Assembly (NCBI RefSeq): GCF_001556105.1
Contig: NZ_LSIF01000028.1
Location: 1 to 64,000 of the forward strand
Length of the DNA stretch: 64,000 nt
Reading direction: 5' to 3'
From: Pseudoxanthomonas mexicana
GTDB lineage: Bacteria; Pseudomonadota; Gammaproteobacteria; Xanthomonadales; Xanthomonadaceae
Shown: positions 26,629 to 35,179 of the stretch, one piece after another
How the letters are laid out: each line of letters starts with the position of its first letter
Numbering within the stretch: position 1 is the stretch's first letter
Program-made: the position numbers and the translations under genes
The notes under the pieces: generated by a model
What the model was told of the DNA's origin: nothing
Database searches by the model: none
The model's input: only the letters and a program-made list of their open reading frames with translations

Positions 26629-28818
26629 ATGACGACCCCCACTCCCCCCTTCCCATCCGACGCGCGTCCGCAAGACGATGCGCCGCACACGGTGAAGACC
26701 GAATACAAGTTCTCCCACGTCACCACGCAGCGTTACCTGCCCACGCCGGGCAAGGCGCCGGGCTGGCCGTTCGCCGACATCGGCCAATGGAAGATCGATG
26801 CCAACGCGTCGGCCGACGACTGGGTGACCGAGCTGAAGGACTGGCGCCGCGAGCACCTCACCCGCATCGGCTACGACGACGCCAACTACCGTCGTCCGGA
26901 ACTGCAGTGGGCGCAGCGCAACTTCGTGCACGCGCAGGTGATGGTGGAGGATCGCTACCTCTACGATCCGGTCGCCGGCCGCTACACCGTCGACCGCTAC
27001 CTCGACGATCTGGAGAGCCGCTACGGCGGCCTCGACAGCGTGCTGCTGTGGTGCGTCTATCCCAACATCGGCGTGGACGACCGCAACCAGTTCGATTTCG
27101 CGCGCAGCCTGCCGGGCGGGCTGGAAGCGCTGCGTGGCGCGGTGGACGATTTCCATCGCCGTGGCGTGCGCGTGTTCCTCACCACCATGCCGTGGGACAA
27201 CGGCACCCGCGACGAGGGCGAACCCGACTGGCAGGCCATCGCGAAGATCGTCGTGGCGGTCGGTGCCGACGGCATCAACGGCGACACCTACAACGGCGTG
27301 CCGCGCGCGTTCTTCGATGCCTGCGATGCGCTCGGGCATCCGGTGGTCGTGCAGCCGGAGTCCACGATCAGCGCCGAAGAGCACCTGATCTGGAACGTGC
27401 AGAGCTGGGGCAAGAAGGCGCCCAACGAGGTCGTGCCGCCGGTGGCGAAGTTCAAGTGGCTGGAACCGCGCCACATGATCAACTACGAGAACCGCTGGGG
27501 CCGCGACCGCAACCACGACCTGCAGTACATCTTCTTCAACGGCGTGGGCTACAACGCGTGGGAGAACGTGTGGGGCCTGTGGAACCAGCTGACCCCGCGC
27601 GACGCCGCCTCGCTGCGCCGCATCGCCGCGATCTACCGCCGCTTCCCGTCGCTGCCGGTCAGTCTGGACTGGCGCCCGTACGAGCGCACGCTGCAGGCGG
27701 GCATCTTCGCCAGCCGCTTCCCGGCCGACGACCGCACGCTGTGGACGCTGGTCAACCGCCACGAGTACCCGATCGAAGGCGAGCAGCTCGCCGTGCCGCA
27801 TGTCGACGGCACGCGCTACGTGGACCTGTGGAACGGCACGACGCTGCGGCCGCGCATCATCGACGGCCAGGCGATCCTGGAGGCCACGCTGGAAGGCCGC
27901 GGCTTTGGTGCGTTGCTGGCGCTGCGCGACGGCGCGCACGAAGCCGGGCTGGAGGACTTCCTGGCGCTGATGGCGAAGGAAGCGGCGACACCGCTGGCCT
28001 CGTTGTCTTCCACATGGACCGCGCTGCCGCAGGCGCTGCAACCGATCGCACCGACCGCGCCGCAGGCCGCCGCGCCGGCTGGCATGGTGACGATCCCTGC
28101 GGGCGAATTCCTGTTCGCGGTGCAGGGCATCGAGATCGAAGGGCAGGTGTGGGAAGGCGTCGATGTGCAGTTCCCGTGGGAACCCACCGCGCGTCGCCAT
28201 CACCGTCGCCGCATGCAGGTCGCGTCGTTCCATATCGATCGCCATCTGGTGACGAACGCGCAGTTCAAGGATTTCATCGACGCCACCGGTTACGCCCCGC
28301 AGGATGCGCAGCACTTCCTGCGCGACTGGCGCGATGGCGCGCCGCAAGCGGGTTGGGAAAACCGCCCCGTGACCTGGGTGTCGATCGAGGACGCGCGCGC
28401 CTATGCCGCATGGGCGGGCAAGCGCCTGCCGCATGGCTGGGAATGGCAGTACGCCGCGCAGGGCACGGACGGACGCCTGTACCCGTGGGGTGATGCGTGG
28501 CGCGACGACGCGGCACCGCCGGTATTCCGCGGCCGCGTGCTGCCGCCGCCGGCCGAGGTCGGCGCTTATCCCGCCGGTGCCAGCCCGTTTGGCGTGATGG
28601 ACCTGGTCGGCCATGTCTGGCAGTGGACGGACGAGTTCCACGATGAGCACACGCGTGGCGCCATCGTGCGCGGCGGCAGCGACTACGAGCCGCGCACCTC
28701 GCACTGGTATTTCCCGCAGGCCAAGCGGCTGGATCAGCATGGCAAGCTGTTGCTGATGGCGCCGGGCAAGGACCGGTCCGGCCGCATCGGCTTCCGATGC
28801 GTGGTGGACGTGGCGTGA
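26629..28818 (+). CDS. Glycosidase-like TIM-barrel protein fused to an FGE-like domain without catalytic cysteines
   Basis: A 729-residue two-part protein without signal peptide. Residues about 60-480 look like a TIM-barrel hydrolase with a small C-terminal beta domain (GINGDTYNG, VQPESTIS, FNGVGYNAWENVWG). Residues about 490-729 are an FGE/sulfatase-modifying-factor domain (MVTIPAGEF, VTNAQFKDFIDATGY, AWAGKRLPHGWEWQYAAQG, LYPWGD, FGVMDLVGHVWQW, GFRC). The paired cysteines that bind copper in true formylglycine-generating enzymes are absent in the GGS-to-GFR segment, so that activity is unlikely. The substrate is unknown. Confidence 0.8.
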   Translation: MTTPTPPFPSDARPQDDAPHTVKTEYKFSHVTTQRYLPTPGKAPGWPFADIGQWKIDANASADDWVTELKDWRREHLTRIGYDDANYRRPELQWAQRNFVHAQVMVEDRYLYDPVAGRYTVDRYLDDLESRYGGLDSVLLWCVYPNIGVDDRNQFDFARSLPGGLEALRGAVDDFHRRGVRVFLTTMPWDNGTRDEGEPDWQAIAKIVVAVGADGINGDTYNGVPRAFFDACDALGHPVVVQPESTISAEEHLIWNVQSWGKKAPNEVVPPVAKFKWLEPRHMINYENRWGRDRNHDLQYIFFNGVGYNAWENVWGLWNQLTPRDAASLRRIAAIYRRFPSLPVSLDWRPYERTLQAGIFASRFPADDRTLWTLVNRHEYPIEGEQLAVPHVDGTRYVDLWNGTTLRPRIIDGQAILEATLEGRGFGALLALRDGAHEAGLEDFLALMAKEAATPLASLSSTWTALPQALQPIAPTAPQAAAPAGMVTIPAGEFLFAVQGIEIEGQVWEGVDVQFPWEPTARRHHRRRMQVASFHIDRHLVTNAQFKDFIDATGYAPQDAQHFLRDWRDGAPQAGWENRPVTWVSIEDARAYAAWAGKRLPHGWEWQYAAQGTDGRLYPWGDAWRDDAAPPVFRGRVLPPPAEVGAYPAGASPFGVMDLVGHVWQWTDEFHDEHTRGAIVRGGSDYEPRTSHWYFPQAKRLDQHGKLLLMAPGKDRSGRIGFRCVVDVA

Positions 28819-30635
28819 TGAAGGTCACCCTGGGAGGCCTGCTGGGCGAGGCGCTCGACGCCAACCGGCGCGGTCGCCTCTCGCACTTCATCACCGGTGC
28901 CGACAGTCCGGCCATCGCGCTGTTCTCGCCCGCGCACCGTGCGCAGAACATGGAAGGCGACTGGTACGGCGAACATGCAGGCAAGTGGCTGTGCGCGGCC
29001 GCGCGTGCGTATGCACGCAGCGGCGACGAAACGCTCGGCACCCATCTGCGCGAGGTCGCCGACTACCTGCTGTCCGTGCAGGACGGCGACGGCTATCTGG
29101 GTACTTATGCGCCCGAGCGCCGCTTCATGCTGCCGCAACCGCCGAAGCCGCCCAGCTGGGATGGCGCACCGGCGCTGCGCACCTGGGACATCTGGGTGCA
29201 TGCGTACCTGATCCTTGGCCTGGTCGAGACGGCGCGTGCGCTGGACGATCCCCGCTACACGCAGGCGGCCGGCCGCATCGCCGACCTGTGCGCGGGCGCG
29301 CTGCAGGACGGTATCGACATCACCACGCTCGGCAACCACCACGGCATGTCCGCGACCGTCCTGATGGATGCCGCACTGGAGCTGCATGAGGAAACGAGCG
29401 AACCCCGCTTCCTCGCGCTGGCGCAGCAGGTGTTCGCGCAGGCCAACGCGCATCCGGCGCTGCGTCTGTTGCCGGCGATCGAAGCCGGTGCCGACGCGTC
29501 GGAAATCGCCACCGGCAAGGCCTACCAGCTGCTGTGGAACCTGGTTGGCGTGGTCAAGCTGTGCCGCGCCACCGGCGACGCTGCGCTGCGCCGTGCGGTC
29601 GAAGCGATGTGGGACAACATCCACCAATACCACCTGTCGCTCGGCGGCGGTCCCTGGGGCGGCGTCGCGCATCGCTCGCGCGAAGTGTTCAACGCGCGCG
29701 GCACGTTCAGTCCGCTGGCCTATGTCGAAACCTGCTCGCTGCTGGCGTGGATCCAGTTCAACCGCGAACTGCTGCGGCTGACCGGCGAGGCGCGCTTCGC
29801 CGAAGAGATCGAACGCACCGCCTACAACGATCTGCTCGGCGCGCATGCGCCGGACGGCGAGGATTGGTGCTACTACTCGTTCCCGAATGGTCGCCGCGTG
29901 CATACCACCTACTGGCGTTGCTGCAAGTCCAGCGGTGCGATGGCGCTCGAGGAACTGCCTGCGCTGGCCTACGCGCTTGAGGGCGATGCCGCGCGCGTGC
30001 AGCTGTACGGTCCCGGCGAGGCGCGCCTGGCGCATCCGGCAGCCGGTACGCTGGTGCTGCGCCAGCACACGGGCTATCCGTTCGACGGCGACATCACCCT
30101 GGACGTGCAGCCGGAACACGACGCGGCGTTCGACCTGCGCCTGCGCATTCCATCCTGGGTCAAGGGCGCCACCCTCGCGATCAATGGCGAAGCGGTGGAC
30201 GTGCCCGTGCTGCCCGGTAGCTTCGTGTCGGTGCATCGTCACTGGCGCAGCGGCGACCAGGTGCAGCTGTGGTTTCCGCTGCGTCCCGTGCTGCACCGGC
30301 AGGTGCTTCGCAATGTGCAGGAATCGCGTGCGCCCGACGGCTCCGCCGTACACCAGCAGGTACTGGACCTGCACTACGTGGGCGTGACGCGTGGACCGCT
30401 GGTCTATGCGACCGAATTGATCGACGGGTTCAAGACCGAAGAAACGATCCGCCTGCCCGACGGACCACAGGACGACTGGCTGCAGGTACTGCCCGTCAGC
30501 GATGACGACGAGGGGCCGGGCATCACGCTGGAACTCGGCTACCGCCCACCCTTGCTGTTCTGGCCGTACTACCGCACCGGCGGGCGCGTCGATGGCGCGT
30601 GGCGGCTGACCTGGCTGTCGCTGCCGCCGGCATGA
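28818..30635 (+). CDS. Glycoside hydrolase family 127-type (DUF1680) beta-L-arabinofuranosidase-like protein
   Basis: A 605-residue protein with an (alpha/alpha)6 barrel and C-terminal beta domains typical of DUF1680. The zinc/cysteine active site is recognisable: YVETCSLLAW gives the Glu and first Cys, and TYWRCCKSS gives the Cys-Cys pair that includes the nucleophilic cysteine in HypBA1. The NMEGDWYGEHAGKWLCAAARAY opening is also typical. No signal peptide, so it acts on imported oligosaccharide. The ATG overlaps the previous stop (TGATG). Specificity for L-arabinofuranosides is assumed from the family. Confidence 0.85.
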   Translation: MKVTLGGLLGEALDANRRGRLSHFITGADSPAIALFSPAHRAQNMEGDWYGEHAGKWLCAAARAYARSGDETLGTHLREVADYLLSVQDGDGYLGTYAPERRFMLPQPPKPPSWDGAPALRTWDIWVHAYLILGLVETARALDDPRYTQAAGRIADLCAGALQDGIDITTLGNHHGMSATVLMDAALELHEETSEPRFLALAQQVFAQANAHPALRLLPAIEAGADASEIATGKAYQLLWNLVGVVKLCRATGDAALRRAVEAMWDNIHQYHLSLGGGPWGGVAHRSREVFNARGTFSPLAYVETCSLLAWIQFNRELLRLTGEARFAEEIERTAYNDLLGAHAPDGEDWCYYSFPNGRRVHTTYWRCCKSSGAMALEELPALAYALEGDAARVQLYGPGEARLAHPAAGTLVLRQHTGYPFDGDITLDVQPEHDAAFDLRLRIPSWVKGATLAINGEAVDVPVLPGSFVSVHRHWRSGDQVQLWFPLRPVLHRQVLRNVQESRAPDGSAVHQQVLDLHYVGVTRGPLVYATELIDGFKTEETIRLPDGPQDDWLQVLPVSDDDEGPGITLELGYRPPLLFWPYYRTGGRVDGAWRLTWLSLPPA

Positions 30636-30756
30636 CGGTGCGCGCGCTCGCAAGAATTTGTGGCCGCAGAAACTACGGCGGCCGACTGTATCCGCTGCAC
30701 CGCCTGCACCAGACTGGCCGTCGGCCTGCAGGCAACGGTTGAAGGAGCCTTTCCCC

Positions 30757-31941
30757 ATGGACACCGCCTCTCCCTTCCGCGCGCCGCGGCGCCGCGGCCC
30801 GGCCGGGCCGCTCAGCGGCGTCAAGGTGCTCGACCTGAGCGCCTACATCGCCGGTCCGTACGGCTGCACGCTGCTGGCCGACCAGGGTGCGGACGTGGTC
30901 AAGGTCGAGCCGCCCGATGGCGACAACCTGCGCCAGTATCCGTCCACGCTGGATCAGGAAAGCCGCGCGTTCCTCGGCGTGAACCGCAGCAAGCAGGGCG
31001 TGGTGCTGGACCTGAAGCAGGCCGCCGACCATGCTGCGCTGCTGCGCCTCGTGCGCGAGGCCGACGTGCTGGTGCACAACTTCCGCCCCAGCGTGCCGAA
31101 GCGGCTTGGCATCGATTTCGACAGCCTGTCGGTGATCAATCCGCGCCTGATCTACTGCGCGGTGACCGGCTACGGCGAAACCGGTCCGATGAAGGACAAG
31201 GCCGGCTACGACCAGGTGCTGCAGACCATGACCGGCATGTGCACGCTGCAGGGCAAGCGCGGCGGTGCGCCGGAAATCATCTACGGTTCGGTGGTGGATT
31301 ACTACGCCGCGGCGCTGCTGGCCGGTGGCGTGTCGTCGGCGCTGTTCGAACGCGAGCGCAGCGGGCTGGGCCAGTTCGTCGGCGTCTCGCTGCTGCGCAG
31401 TGCGCTGACCATGCAGTCGGCGCGCGTGATCTGGGCCGAAGGCGAAGCGCTCGACATCGGTCGCGACATGCGCTCAGGCGGCGTCACCGGCATCCATCCG
31501 GCACGCGAAGGCCATCTGTATCTCTCCGCCAACACCGCACGCTTCTGGAAGGCGCTATGCCGGCTGACCGGACTGGACGCGCTGGCCGACGATCCGCGCT
31601 ATGACACCGTGCGCAAGCGCGCTGCGCACGCAGCCGAGATCGTTCCGCAGCTGCACGACGCGTTGCAGGCGCGCACCGCACGGGAATGGGAAACGCACTT
31701 CGGCGACGAAGTTCCATGCGCTGCGGCGAACCGCGTCGAGGACATGTTCGAGCACCCCCAGGTGCTGGCCGAGGACATGGTGGCGGAGATCGCCCATCCC
31801 GTCGTCGGCAGCTACCGTGGCGTGACGCGCCCGATCGTGTTCGGCCGCACGCCGGGCCCGGCGCCGTTTGCCGCGCCTACCTTCGACCAGGATGCGGAGC
31901 ATGTGCTCGCCCGTGATGGCAGGACACGCGCCTCCCGCTGA
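30757..31941 (+). CDS. CaiB/BaiF family (class III) CoA-transferase
   Basis: A 394-residue formyl-CoA-transferase-like enzyme. It has the GVKVLDLSAYIAGPYGCTLLADQGADVVKVEPP start, VNRSKQGVVLDLK, and the catalytic Asp in KAGYDQVLQ. It moves CoA between carboxylic acids. GAAGGAG lies a proper distance before the ATG at 30757. A 121-nt gap separates it from the GH127 gene and contains CAGAAACTACGG (30667 onward), similar in part to motifs upstream of the CitE-like and receptor genes. Cooperation with the CitE-like lyase is possible. Confidence 0.88.
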   Translation: MDTASPFRAPRRRGPAGPLSGVKVLDLSAYIAGPYGCTLLADQGADVVKVEPPDGDNLRQYPSTLDQESRAFLGVNRSKQGVVLDLKQAADHAALLRLVREADVLVHNFRPSVPKRLGIDFDSLSVINPRLIYCAVTGYGETGPMKDKAGYDQVLQTMTGMCTLQGKRGGAPEIIYGSVVDYYAAALLAGGVSSALFERERSGLGQFVGVSLLRSALTMQSARVIWAEGEALDIGRDMRSGGVTGIHPAREGHLYLSANTARFWKALCRLTGLDALADDPRYDTVRKRAAHAAEIVPQLHDALQARTAREWETHFGDEVPCAAANRVEDMFEHPQVLAEDMVAEIAHPVVGSYRGVTRPIVFGRTPGPAPFAAPTFDQDAEHVLARDGRTRASR

Positions 31942-32046
31942 GGCGGCAGGACGCGCTACCGCGCCGATCACGCCGTGCGTTGCTGCCGGCGCAGGCGGGT
32001 CCTGCAACGAGCAGGCGCACGGCCGAGCGGCGTGCAGGCAGCGTGT

Positions 32047-33672
32047 CTACGCGGCCGCCTGGCTGGCCGTGGCGCCCAGGCCGAAGGTGCGCCGCAGGAA
32101 CACGGCACCATCCTCGAGCGCCTGGCGCGCGATCGACGACACCGCCACGGCTTCGATGAAGCTGTGCGGCGCACCGCGATAGAGTTTCACGTCCACGCTC
32201 ACGCCGGCGGCGAGCAGCTTGCCGGCCATCGCCAGGTTCTGTTCGCTCAACACGTCGCATTCGCCCACGCCGATGAAGTAGGGCGGCAAGCCTTCGACGT
32301 CGCCCAGCAGGCCGTGGGTGTAAGGCGTGTTGCGGTCGTCGGGCGTGGCGATGTAGTAGTTCCAGAACGCGTCGACTTCCTTCGCCGTCAGCATGTCCTC
32401 GTCGGTACCGTAGCGCCGGCGCGAATGCGGCGAGCAATCGGGGGTGAAGCCGGCGTAATAGCTCAGTACCGCGGAGACACGATCGCCTTCGCCGATATCG
32501 CGCAGCTGCAGCACGGCACCCGTACTCAGGTTGCCGCCGGCGGAATCGCCGCCGAGCGCCAGCCGGCTCGCGTCCAGTCCGTGCGCGGCGCCGTGCTGCT
32601 GCAGCCAGCGCACGACATCGATGACCTGCTCCAGCGCGACCGGATAACGCACCTCGGGTGACAACGCGTAGTCGATGCCGACCACGGCAACGCCGGCGCG
32701 TGCCGCGAGTTCGCGCATCACCCGGTCGTGCGTGTCGAGACTGAACATCGCCCAGCCGCCACCGTGCAGGAAGCACAGTGTCGGCTTCGGCGTGCCCGGC
32801 GCGGGATCGTAGATCCGCAGGCGGACGGGTCCATGCCGCGTATCGGCGTGGATCTCTTCCGTGCGGCCCATGACCGGACCGCCTTCGCACCACGGCTTGC
32901 GCACCTGCTCGACGATCTCGCGCTTCGCCGGCCAGTCCAGCGTGCGGCCGGCGGTGATGCGCCGGCCCTCGGCGATCACGCTGTCGATGAAGTGCGCGAT
33001 CTCGGGATCGATCGGGTTCGCACGCGGGGTGATCGACGCAATGGCATCGGCACCACGGCCGCCATCGAATCGCTGCATCCAGCTCGCCAGTTCGTGCTGC
33101 CGCATGTTCCACAGTCCGCGCAGGATGTCGTCGAAGACGTCGTCGCGTTCGTCCTGTCCCAGCTTGAAGGTCGCACGGACCTCGCGCACGCGGGCGTGGA
33201 AACCGACGATGCCCTTGCGCAGGCCGAAGTAACGCTCGCCCATCTCCTCGATTCGCCATGCGCCCGGTCGGCCGGCCTCCATGTCGTCGACCAGGCCCTG
33301 CAGCAGGCGCTCGGCATCTTCACCGGTATCGCGCAGCTCGATATCCACTTCGAACACGGCGGTCGTGTAGTTCCAGGTCGGCGCACGCGTGCGGTCGGCG
33401 AACCACGACGGCGACACGTAGCCGTGCGGGCCGATCAGCAGCACGGTGGCGCGTGGGTCCTGTTCGAAGGTGCGCCACTGCGGATTGCTGCGCGCGAAGT
33501 GGCCGAGCAGGCGCAGCGGACGGCCGTCCGCGCCGCATTCGAGCTGCACCGGCAATGGCGTGGCCGACAGCGCGCCGGACGCGCCCGACACGATCCACGC
33601 AAGCGGTTGCGCAGCGACGAGGTCGGCGATGTCGCGGGGGGAGGTGGCCTGGAACAGCGAAGGATTGGACAT
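32047..33672 (-). CDS. PaiB-type FMN-binding domain fused to an alpha/beta-hydrolase (HSL family) esterase
   Basis: A 541-residue fusion. Residues 1-205 match the PaiB/FMN-binding split-barrel family (GHFARSNPQW, LIGPHGYVSPSW, PTWNYTTA, KGIVGFHARV). Residues about 220-541 form an esterase of the hormone-sensitive-lipase type with HGGG at 303-306 and nucleophile S377 in GGDSAGGN, later GVGECDVL and H in APHSFIE. Both halves are intact, in one frame. The gene is 31 nt after the amidase stop. No signal peptide is seen. Redox or flavin-linked control of an esterase is possible but unproven. Confidence 0.85.
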   Translation of the reverse strand: MSNPSLFQATSPRDIADLVAAQPLAWIVSGASGALSATPLPVQLECGADGRPLRLLGHFARSNPQWRTFEQDPRATVLLIGPHGYVSPSWFADRTRAPTWNYTTAVFEVDIELRDTGEDAERLLQGLVDDMEAGRPGAWRIEEMGERYFGLRKGIVGFHARVREVRATFKLGQDERDDVFDDILRGLWNMRQHELASWMQRFDGGRGADAIASITPRANPIDPEIAHFIDSVIAEGRRITAGRTLDWPAKREIVEQVRKPWCEGGPVMGRTEEIHADTRHGPVRLRIYDPAPGTPKPTLCFLHGGGWAMFSLDTHDRVMRELAARAGVAVVGIDYALSPEVRYPVALEQVIDVVRWLQQHGAAHGLDASRLALGGDSAGGNLSTGAVLQLRDIGEGDRVSAVLSYYAGFTPDCSPHSRRRYGTDEDMLTAKEVDAFWNYYIATPDDRNTPYTHGLLGDVEGLPPYFIGVGECDVLSEQNLAMAGKLLAAGVSVDVKLYRGAPHSFIEAVAVSSIARQALEDGAVFLRRTFGLGATASQAAA

Positions 33673-33703
33673 GGTGTGGGAATCGGAGAAAGGGGGGCGT
33701 TGC

Positions 33704-35152
33704 TCAGCCGGGGGAGTGGGCGACCGAATGCGCGGGCCAGCGGTCGGCCCAGGGGGCCGCCGCTTCGAGTTCGTAGGCGAGGGTCAGCAGGGTGTCTTCC
33801 TGTCCGCGGTCGGCGGCGAACATGCTGCCGATCGGCAGGCCGGTGCCGCTGTGCGACAACGGCAACGAGATCGCCGGCGTGCCGGCCATGTTCTGCAGCG
33901 GCGTGTAGTCGATCCACGCGAACATGGATTGCGCCAGGGCATCCACGGGTAGCGTGGGGGCGAAGGTGCCCAATGGCGGCGCGGGCGTGTTGGTGACCGG
34001 GGACAGCACCACGTCATAGCGGCTGAAGAACGATGCGAGCTGCTGCGGCAGCGTGGCGATCTGTCGATATGCGGCTTCCAGCGCCGTGGTCGGCAGTCGT
34101 CGCGCGCGCTCGGCCAGCCCCAGCGTCCACGGTTCGCAGGCGTCCTCGATGCGGCGTCCGCCCAGGGTAGGCAGCGTCGCGTCGACGGCATCCGCGGCGA
34201 GGTGCGACCACAGATCCTCGAAGGCCGCCATGAAGGCATGGCCATCGAGCGGCCAGTCGACGAACTCGACCGCGTGGCCAAGGCTGGCGCAGAGCGACGC
34301 CGTGCGCACCAGCGCATCACGGACATCGGAATCCGGCGACGTGCCGCGCATGCCACGCTCGATCACGGCGATGCGCAGACGCCGTGGCGACGATGACCGC
34401 ACCATCGCGTGCGACGGCTGCGGATGCGTGGCGGCGAAGCCCCAGGCGACGTCGCGCACGCTGCGCGCGTGCAGGCTGTCGGCCACCAGCAGGTCTTCGA
34501 CCAGGTGGCGGCCACGCACGCGCACGGTGGTGTCGCGTCCCGGCTTCAGCCCGACGATGCCGCAGCACGACGACGGCAGGCGGATCGAGCCGCCGCCATC
34601 GCTGCCCTGCGAGAGCGGGACCAGGCCTGCCGCGACCGCCGCTGCGGCGCCGCCACTGGAGCCGCCGGGCGAGTGCGCCAGCGACCACGGATTGCGCGTC
34701 GTCGGGCCCAGCAGCGGTTCCGTGGAGGCGAGCAGGCCGAATTCCGGCATCGCCGACTTGCCGACGGCGACGAGTCCCTGTGCGATGAGGCGGTCGACGT
34801 AGGCGTGGCCGTGCGCCATCGGCGTGTCGCGGCGGCTGCGTGAACCCGCGCGCGTCGGCATGCCGGGATGGTCGAGCGAATCCTTCGCCAGCCACGGTAC
34901 GCCGGCCATCGCCGCGCGAGTCGCGCCTTTCTCGGCCGCGCGATCCAGCTCGGCGGCCTCGCGACGCGCCTGCTCGAAGGCGTGGTGGCTCAGCGACTGC
35001 AGCGCGCCGTCGAGACGTTCGATGCGGCGTATCGCGGCCTCGACGAGATCGGCGGCGCCGAGTTCGCCGGCCTGCACCAGCGCGGCCTGGTCATGCGCGT
35101 CGAGACGGCCGATCGCGAAAACATCCTGGTCGGTGAGGGAACGGGCGGACAT
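33704..35152 (-). CDS. Amidase signature family hydrolase (6-aminohexanoate cyclic dimer hydrolase-like)
   Basis: A 482-residue amidase with the complete Ser-cisSer-Lys triad: K90 in LAKDS, the serine pair S165-S166 in SPGGSSGG, and nucleophile S189 in GSDGGGSIRLP. Domain layout and the FAWIDYTPLQNMAGTPAISLP C-terminal segment resemble cyclic-dimer hydrolases and AtzF-unrelated amidases. No signal peptide. It follows the amino-acid permease by 27 nt, suggesting intracellular cleavage of an imported amide or cyclic peptide. Confidence 0.87.
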   Translation of the reverse strand: MSARSLTDQDVFAIGRLDAHDQAALVQAGELGAADLVEAAIRRIERLDGALQSLSHHAFEQARREAAELDRAAEKGATRAAMAGVPWLAKDSLDHPGMPTRAGSRSRRDTPMAHGHAYVDRLIAQGLVAVGKSAMPEFGLLASTEPLLGPTTRNPWSLAHSPGGSSGGAAAAVAAGLVPLSQGSDGGGSIRLPSSCCGIVGLKPGRDTTVRVRGRHLVEDLLVADSLHARSVRDVAWGFAATHPQPSHAMVRSSSPRRLRIAVIERGMRGTSPDSDVRDALVRTASLCASLGHAVEFVDWPLDGHAFMAAFEDLWSHLAADAVDATLPTLGGRRIEDACEPWTLGLAERARRLPTTALEAAYRQIATLPQQLASFFSRYDVVLSPVTNTPAPPLGTFAPTLPVDALAQSMFAWIDYTPLQNMAGTPAISLPLSHSGTGLPIGSMFAADRGQEDTLLTLAYELEAAAPWADRWPAHSVAHSPG

Positions 35153-35179
35153 GCAGAGGCGTCGTCGAGAGTCGGAAGG

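Noticed and set aside
26629..28818. Sulfatase-activating formylglycine-generating enzyme
   Set aside because: The FGE-like domain has no copper-binding cysteine pair, and no sulfatase gene is present in the window.
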